Notes under the pieces: generated by a model
What the model was told of the DNA's origin: nothing
Databases searched by the model: none
The model's input: only the letters and a program-made list of their open reading frames with translations
Part shown: piece by piece, positions 57,414-64,000 of the stretch
Layout: every line of letters begins with the position of its first letter
Numbering within the stretch: the stretch's first letter is position 1
Assembly: GCF_000275845.1 (NCBI RefSeq)
Contig: NW_006766898.1
Location: forward strand, 144,754-208,753
Origin: Dichomitus squalens LYAD-421 SS1
Lineage: Eukaryota > Basidiomycota > Agaricomycetes > Polyporales > Polyporaceae
Length of the DNA: 64,000 nt
Reading direction: 5' to 3'
Position numbers and translations under genes: made by a program

Positions 57414-58159
57414 GCGATCTTTGCGCGCTCGCGCGGTCTCTCCGGGCTGCGGTTGTATATGCGTGGATTGTCTGCTTCGCTTTCGCGCCGTATATCGTTC
57501 ATCCGTCTTCTATTGCCAAGGTCTGGCTTTTTGCTCCTTTTCAGTTACTCGTCCTCCCTGACGGCCATTGCCGAGGGTGGTGATTTCCCGTCCACGATGT
57601 CTAGATTTCCTACTGCGAGACCTTGCACACGCTCATTCTACATACGTTTCTACCTTTATGCACTCCACTACTCATGTCCAGTATATTACGAATCCTCATG
57701 TATTGCTATACGATTCGGAGTTAACAATGCAGTCGGGAATCATCGCCCGGTATGTTCATACCGAAGCCCGGTTGGGAAATAAATACTGAGCATATATACT
57801 GGGAGAGAAAGATCCGTTCACACATTGGAAGGGTCGTGACGTGGCTACGAGTTTGAGCGAAGTAGAGGTACGCCGCAATTCACAGTAATGAGCTTTGCCT
57901 CTACATCTTGCTCGCAAAGAGCTCGGTGCATGGATGTAGATCGATATTGTATAGGCCGCTTAGGTCGTTCACAGTGCTTGCTTTAATTGTTGAGAAAGGA
58001 TAGTGCCGCGTCGAATTATGGTAACTGGCCGCAGCAAGCTCGCATTGTACCGTAAATATTCAGCCGCAACCAGCTCACTTTGGTCTCGCTGCCTCTTGAC
58101 TTCCTACAAACGCCACCCACACTTCATATAGCATCAAGCACAGAGCATTGGAGTCCGCT
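57414..58159. other. Intergenic spacer
   Basis: 3' flank of FZO1 and upstream region of the next F-box gene. Only short frames; nothing recognisable. Confidence 0.5.
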
Positions 58160-60132
58160 ATGGACGAACATATGTCCAACGTAATCAGCCAGCTGCAGCA
58201 GCTGGTTGCCAGCATCAACGACGTGCATACCCAGCAAATCGGAAGGCTAGCGAGGTAAGCTCATTTCGCTGGCTGAATTTGTGATCACTGGCTTAACGGT
58301 CAATCCTTACAACGCATGTTCAGTGGCTCAGACGCGGAGACTCTGCAAAAGGTGATTGGACAAGCTCACGGTCGATTCTGACATCGCGTCTTACGTTGCT
58401 CTAGTGGCGGTCATTTGATACCGCATTGCTCGAATCCTCCCGTCAAATTCGTTACCACCTCAATGGGGAGGCTCCTATCAACTCCCTACCACGCGAGATT
58501 CTCTCGGAGATCTTTGCGCTAGCTTCTTGCGATGGTTTCGACACGAGAAACCTAGCCTCCGAAGACTTCTCAGAGACCTCTATTATGCTTCCCAAGAACC
58601 TCAGGCGAATCACCACCGTGTGTCGCGCGTGGCGAGATGTGGCCTTGTCCGCTGCATTCCTGTGGTCACACTTCGTGGTCGATACAGATTGGGATGAGAG
58701 GGCTTACACACAACAGCTGAGATTGTCACAAAACGCACCCACCAAGCTTTACATCCAGAAGGACAGCCGGCAGCGGGCCGCAGCTCGTTTGCTGAAAGAC
58801 CTTGGTTCTCGGCTCCGAGAGCTTTACATCTTCGACTACAGCATGGAATGGGAACACATTCTCCCGGTACTACCAGTGACCACGAGTCTGTTGACGCAAG
58901 TCTCGATAGAGATCGCACCCCGTTCGCGTTTTGAGCCAAGAGGACCCTTGGAGAACGAATTCTTGTCTGGGGTTCTGGGCAACTTGCGTCGCTTCAATCT
59001 CTCCGGCGCACCGTTCCTCCCAACTGGACAATTCCCCAACCTCACCTACCTCCATGCAGGCGGAGGGGGTCCTCATCAACTCTCTAGCCTTCTATCATTT
59101 CTTTCTGCCGCACCTAAACTCGAAATCATCCTGCTCTCCTTGCGTCTCGAACAAGATCTGCCACAATGCCACCACAGAACCGTTCACCTTCCACATCTCC
59201 GGCGATGCGCTTTGAACATGGGGGATATTCACGGGGACATACTGCCTCGGATCACATTCCCGCCTATGTGCCTCGTCTTGTTTGGGACTCTCACGGACGC
59301 ACTTGACGAAGTACTGTCAGCCGAGGACATGGACGCGCATATACGCACCATAGTGGGCCTGTTACCCACCCACCCCTTCGCGCAGCACCTCACGCGCCTC
59401 CGCATCATCCCTGGCAACAGGGGGTGGGACAGTGTCGCAGACACCGACAACACCTACCACGTCCAGCTCTCTGACGAACAGGGAGCGAGCGGGGTGCACT
59501 TCGAGGTCTCGCGCATCTTCCAATCCTCCGACCTGCGCGACCCCGAAGACATAGACTACTTCGCAGAGGACCTCGCAGACGTCTTCTGGTGTCCAGGCGG
59601 TGTCTTCCTGGCGGCCGACGTCAAGGAGCTTTGGCTGCACAAGTGGACAGAGTTCCTCTCTCCCACGCTGCTCGCGTGCTTCCCCTCCCTCGAGACGGTC
59701 GGACTGGTCCTCTCGCGGAAGCGGAGATACGACGAACCGATTCCCCCCGCGCTCGGACGGGGTTACGACGGATATATCCACTGCCCCACCCTGACGACCG
59801 TCTGCCTCTACACGTGCGACGCCGACGCTGTTGACGACATGCGAGATATCTTGCAGCAGCGCAAGCGCGGCGGCCATCGGGTCATGAGACTCGCGATCGA
59901 GTGCAAAGACGCCAAGGCGCACCGTCGCGCGCTGAAGCTGGACAAGTACGTCCACGAATTGTTCGTCACGATGGCCAAGAAGGATGTCAAATGGTGGGAG
60001 GATTGTACAGACCCGTGGGAGGGTCAGCTTCGCGAGTGGCCTGATTGGCCTGAATGGTTCGAATGGCGTCGACAGGACAGGGCCTTCGCGAATGATTTGA
60101 GCGAGGAATCGGATTCAGAGAACGGTTGGTAG
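58160..60132 (+). CDS. F-box-like protein
   Basis: Three exons (58160-58254, 58324-58351, 58405-60132) give 616 aa in frame. The leader encodes a Gln-rich helix (MDEHMSNVISQLQQLVASIN). The F-box-like module is near residues 65-125: INSLPREILSEIFALAS, then RRITTVCRAWRDVALSA and FLWSHF. A Leu-rich region follows (for example FPNLTYLHAGG, FPSLETVGLVL). The tail is Trp-rich, REWPDWPEWFEWRRQ. That tail is closely similar to the partial gene at the right edge of the window. Intron 1 sits in the same phase, after an AG, as in the tandem genes at 40.4 and 43.1 kb. An SCF adaptor role is inferred; the target is unknown. Confidence 0.88.
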
Positions 60133-60648
60133 AAGCTATATTGCAACAATCGGTCTGCTCGTGAATCCCTCCAAGTCATACCTTGGGCGTTACCTCACGT
60201 AGTCGATGAGTGTAGAACATGACAGAGCATATGACACAACCGTCGTTGAGAGGAAGGGAATATAAATAGAGGATGTAGTCCTATTTACATGTCAGATTAC
60301 AGCTAGGCATACACTCGGATCCTGAATGACACATGTTGACTCGGCCGCCGCCGTAATACTTGATTCGCTAGTAAGAAGGGTGGTGGTGAAGACACGGTAT
60401 GGTATAAGGGGGATACGGATACCCTAGCCAGGAGTAGGTGAGGAATCGACGAGACAATCCAAGAAAAACTTTCATGGCCCCTTGGGCCGAACGTGCGCCT
60501 ACACGAATGCACACAGTCACCAGTACCCCAACACACGCACCCCGCTTCCGCCCCGGAAAGAGATCGACGAAAGCGCGAGGGGCGCGCACACCGAGCACCA
60601 GCCGCGCACAGCACCAGCGGCAGCACGACGTATTTGAAGCTATGCTTT
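60133..60648. other. Convergent 3' flanks
   Basis: Between the stops of the F-box gene (plus) and VTS1 (minus). No recognisable element. Confidence 0.5.
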
Positions 60649-63025
60649 TCAAGCAGAGGAAGCAGCGGCGCCGGCCGGTTCCTCGATGCCCATCTTCTTG
60701 CGCACGATTTCGAACGTCTTGAGCATCTTCCTTCGCGCCCCCAGGGCCGCGACGCCCTTCGCCTCAAGCTGGGCCTCGTCCATCATCACCATGTCGCGCC
60801 AATTTACGCCCTCGAAGTTGGGCGTGTACTTGTGCAGCCGCAGGCTCCGCAGCCACGCAGGAATGTCCTCGAGCAGCTTCGGGTCGACGTCCTCATCGTC
60901 CTTCTTCTCCCCGCGCTGGCTGGGCGACTTGTTGTTCCCCCCGCGATTCCCTAACCCCCGGTTCCCGCGCATGTTCGCGTTATTCCCCATGCCCATCCCA
61001 AACGCATTCAGGCCCGGCTGGCCGAGCTGACCAAGCTGGCCCGCCGCCGCCATCTGCATCGCCAACATCTGCTCCGGCGTCACGCCCATCGCTGCGAGGT
61101 TCGACACGTTGAACATGCTGTTGAACGGGCTAACGGGCGCCATGCCCGCCGCGGCAAGCGCAGCCATGTTGAACCCGCCGGTGCCAGGGAGACCCGCAAG
61201 GGCCGGGTTGGCCATGCCCATCGCACCGAACCCAGCCATGCCAAGACCGTTCATGCTGCCGTCGTCACTGAACCGGCCGGATGCGTTCGAAAGAGCGGGG
61301 CTGCGTGCGCCAGCCCAGCCCGCCTGGCCACCAAACCCGTTGAAACCGCCGTTGCCACTAACGTTGCGCAGACCGCCGGAGAAGTTACGCTGCCCGGAGC
61401 CATTCTGACCGTGATTGTCATCGCTGTCGGTGTTCTGCGCACCCTTCGAGGGCCGGGTGTACTTCTTTGGCGGGTCCGAGATGAGCGGGACAGCACCGCC
61501 TCCTCCGGCGGTCCAATCGTTCAGCTTCTGGGCAGCGGCGTCGAGGCTCTGACTAGGGTTGCGTGTGTCCTTGAAAATTGGAATGAGCGGGGTGTTGACC
61601 ATGCTCGCCCAACTACCACCCGGCATGGGAGAAAGCTGATCGCCTTCATCGCCTCGCGGGGACTTCAACGCATTCGCAAGACCAGAGAAGTCGGTGCTCT
61701 TCGGGCGCGACGAGGGATTGGGCGAGATCGTAATCTCCTGCGCCGGGGACGATGAGCGCTCATCAACCTGTCCGAGCTGGTTGGAACCTGAACCCCAGGT
61801 GTTGCGATCGCCCCCAACAGATGAGAGCACAGGTGCGGAGATACGGTGGGCTGCGTTGCTCGCCTTGAGCTTCGCACGCTGCTGGGCAAGCGTAGCTGCA
61901 GCCTCGCTAGCGTTGTTGGCGGACTCGGGAGAGAGGAAAGAGTTACCGCCGCCGATGCCCGAACCGGAGAAGTTGCGTGTTGTCGGCGACCCCGGTAAGT
62001 TAGACTTCAACCCAGGAGACTTAAGACTCATGCTCGCGAGCTTTGCCTCCATCTGGCTCTGCATTGAGCCACCGACGGCGGGGGAGAGGAGAGCGGTCAT
62101 GGGGTCGGACCGGGCCATTTGCTGCAGGACGGTGATGAAGAATCGGATCTGAACTTGCGTAGAATGTTGCAAAAGACTGTAAAGAGCGGCTGTGCGCTCG
62201 GCTTCGGAAAGAACCTTGAACCCTGATCACAGGAGTCAGCATCAGTCTTCCCATGAAATGTTGGAGTTCGAGAGAGAAGGTCATATTCGGACCGTACGAG
62301 AGCGACATATGATGAGAATAACTCACATTGCTCGATGGCACTCAGTTCCTCCTTGAAATTGACGTCAAGAGAGGCAGCAGCCATTTCTTCCTACATATGG
62401 AAACGTTTTGGTGGTTGGGAGTGAGGACTGAGGACGCAACGGGCAATTGAAGGTACTCACCAGCGTCACCTCGTAGTTCTGGAAAGTCTCGAACCACTGG
62501 TCGATTGCTTCGGCTGTGAATTGAAAGTATGAGGACTCAGATCATGAAACATGCGGCACCAAATCCTGCGAAACCCACGACAGCTCAGAAGGCATTGGGT
62601 CCCCATTCGTCATCGCACGCAGAGCTGTATGGAATACGCTCTCATAACAACACGGATGGCAGTCTAACAAAAAGGCCGTTCGCCAAACTGTCCTCGCCAT
62701 TATCTCTAGCGGCCCCACGAGGGCATCGTCGGTGAACAGACCCGCCCATTCTGATGCTGTGCTCGGTGCCGAGTAGACCGGAAAATACTGATTGCTCACC
62801 TTCCGGGGTCTGGAACATGCCCGCGCCGCCCAAAAGCTCGCTTGTGGGGCGCGCACCACCGTTGGTCGCACCCGGGCGAGGAGAAGCGGGAGAAAGACCG
62901 CCCTGTGCGCCGACAGGCCTGGCGGAGGTAGGTCCCATGGATGCGCGGAAGTTGGGAGACCTGCCGCCGGGGTTTCCGCCGGGAGCGGGGGACACACTAG
63001 GGCTGGGGGGAGCGAGACTAGACAT
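60649..63025 (-). CDS. VTS1: SAM-domain RNA-binding post-transcriptional regulator, Vts1/Smaug family
   Basis: Four exons (62800-63025, 62461-62513, 62327-62390, 60649-62222) give 638 aa in frame. After a disordered Pro/Ser/Gly N-terminus comes a conserved helical block: AEAIDQWFETFQNYEVTL, AASLDVNFKEELSAIEQWF, ALYSLLQHSTQVQIRFFITV. A long Gly/Met/Asn-rich region follows. The C-terminal SAM domain is at about 563-627: LLEDIPAWLRSLRLHKYTPN, MDEAQLEAKGVAALGARRKM and LKTFEIVRKKMG. This domain in Vts1 and Smaug binds hairpins in mRNA, and yeast Vts1 recruits deadenylation machinery. The conserved basic residues of the hairpin-binding face (KGVAALGARRKML) are present. The start is the first ATG before SSLAPPSPS. 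Confidence 0.94.
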
Positions 63026-63833
63026 GTTTTGTTGAAAGGCTGAAAAGCTAAGGACTGCAAGTCGACGTCGAGTCGGGGTTGGCTAGAATCAAGCAACACG
63101 TTCCGGGGTGCGTGCAACGATGTCTAGACAAGACCAGCGGAGCCTGCCGGTCTAGGGAATGACAAAGTCTGTGAAAGAGTGCTCGCGACGGCGACAAAGA
63201 GACGAGGAGGACGTCGAAGACGATGAGGACGATGGGAAAGGAGGTCGGGAAGGGTGTCCAACACCTTATGCTGGCACCTGCTCACAAAACAAACACGGAC
63301 AAACACATCCGGTGGCGTCCTGATCCTCCCATCACCATCTGTTCACTCTCACCGCTCCCAGTCACCGCCTCCTGGTTTCGTCTTACACGAGGCCTCTTTC
63401 TGACCCCATCACTGCTCCAGCACATCTTCATAACACTCCAGAGACCGGGCACTGAGGAGCTGATGTCATCTTTTCAGGGTCAACAGACATCGCAACGCAC
63501 AGATATTCCGAGACTTTGCGTTATACGGGCTCGTGCTATTGTTAGCACTGGCCAAAGACGAACTCCATTCTATGATACGGTTTGATCTAACCTTCGTGTC
63601 GTATTCAATTGGAACAGGGGTACACAGGCTAGGTGCCGTCGCTGACGTGCAAAACTCGCTGGTTAGAATTGGAGCCTCAGAGAGCACTTCTTCGGCGTTC
63701 CTGGCCCCGATGGGCCAGCTTCCGGTCATGCGCCCCAAGAGGGACTTCACTATTCAACAGTAGCACGAGTATCACTACGCCGACTCTGCTGTGCCTCTTG
63801 TACGTAGTGGAGCGCATGCAAGGACACATATCC
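63026..63833. other. Upstream region of VTS1 and 3' flank of the edge gene
   Basis: Only short frames; no element recognised. Confidence 0.45.
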
Positions 63834-64000
63834 CTATTCATCTTCAATTTCAACCAGGCCTTGCATAATGTCCGAGTCCAGTTTACGCCATTCAAGCCAA
63901 TCCGGCCACTCTGGCCAGCCCCCCAGTCCCCTAGCCCACCCTTCTTCGAATGTATGTGGTGCCCAATACTTATAATTGTCCCCCGTAGACGAAACCACGA
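63834..64000 (-). CDS. F-box-like protein, 3' end only (cut by window edge)
   Basis: The last 54 codons and stop of a minus-strand gene that continues beyond the right edge. The readable part includes GGWPEWPDWLEWRKLDSDIM and an acidic end (VEIEDE). It closely parallels the Trp-rich tail of the F-box gene at 58160-60132 (REWPDWPEWFEWRRQD), so an F-box-like product is inferred. The F-box itself lies outside the window. Confidence 0.6.
   Translation of the reverse strand, partial: VVSSTGDNYKYWAPHTFEEGWARGLGGWPEWPDWLEWRKLDSDIMQGLVEIEDE

Noticed and set aside
1..64000. CRISPR arrays or bacterial-type operons
   Set aside because: No regularly spaced repeats; genes are intron-rich and eukaryotic throughout.

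Overview
The window looks like a filamentous basidiomycete, most likely an Agaricomycete (polypore or crust-fungus type). The evidence is dense genes with many short introns (about 45-65 nt, GT..AG, CTGAC or TACTAAC-like branch points), pyrimidine-rich leaders, expanded F-box genes, and orthologues of fungal SepH/Cdc7 kinase, Fzo1, Vts1 and Vip1. I rebuilt spliced models by hand. For every multi-exon model except the uL1-domain gene the exon lengths sum to a whole number of codons. No CRISPR array, rRNA or convincing tRNA was seen.

Layout. 1-5.9 kb is gene-poor, with one candidate 52-codon ORF. 5.9-7.5 kb holds a PIG3-type quinone oxidoreductase (minus). 7.5-10.4 kb is gene-poor with a second micro-ORF that shares a C-terminal motif with the first. 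10.4-12.3 kb is an F-box gene (minus), 12.7-15.3 kb a secreted M64-type metallopeptidase (minus), 16.3-17.5 kb a Vip1-like RRM protein (plus). 18.8-21.1 kb encodes a long disordered protein ending in a CaaX box (minus). 21.9-27.0 kb is an 18-exon SepH/Cdc7 kinase of the septation initiation network (minus). 28.07-28.83 kb holds an inverted-repeat pair. 29.5-30.4 kb is a MYND zinc-finger gene (plus). 31.2-33.4 kb is a ribosomal L1-domain nucleolar-type protein (minus) with an apparent frameshift in its tail.

33.66-35.51 kb is a nested inverted-repeat structure. Its inner element has 117-bp terminal repeats and a 9-bp target duplication. It contains an N gap flanked by identical 337-bp copies, probably an assembly artefact. 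Further right: F-box genes at 35.9, 40.4 and 43.1 kb (plus); mitochondrial uL5 at 39.0 kb (plus); dienelactone hydrolase at 45.4 kb (minus); a 2-oxoglutarate/Fe(II) oxygenase at 47.0 kb (plus); an SDR at 48.8 kb (minus); GH16 at 50.9 kb (minus); mitofusin FZO1 at 54.4 kb (plus); an F-box gene at 58.2 kb (plus); VTS1 at 60.6 kb (minus); and the 3' end of another F-box-like gene at the right edge (minus).

Functionally this is mostly housekeeping (cell-cycle signalling, mitochondrial fusion and translation, RNA decay, ribosome assembly) interleaved with lineage-expanded F-box genes and a short run of hydrolase and oxidoreductase genes at 45-52.6 kb. The least explained items are the two micro-ORFs, the nested palindromic element, several micro-exons (7, 10, 16, 19 and 21 nt) and two GC-AG introns.
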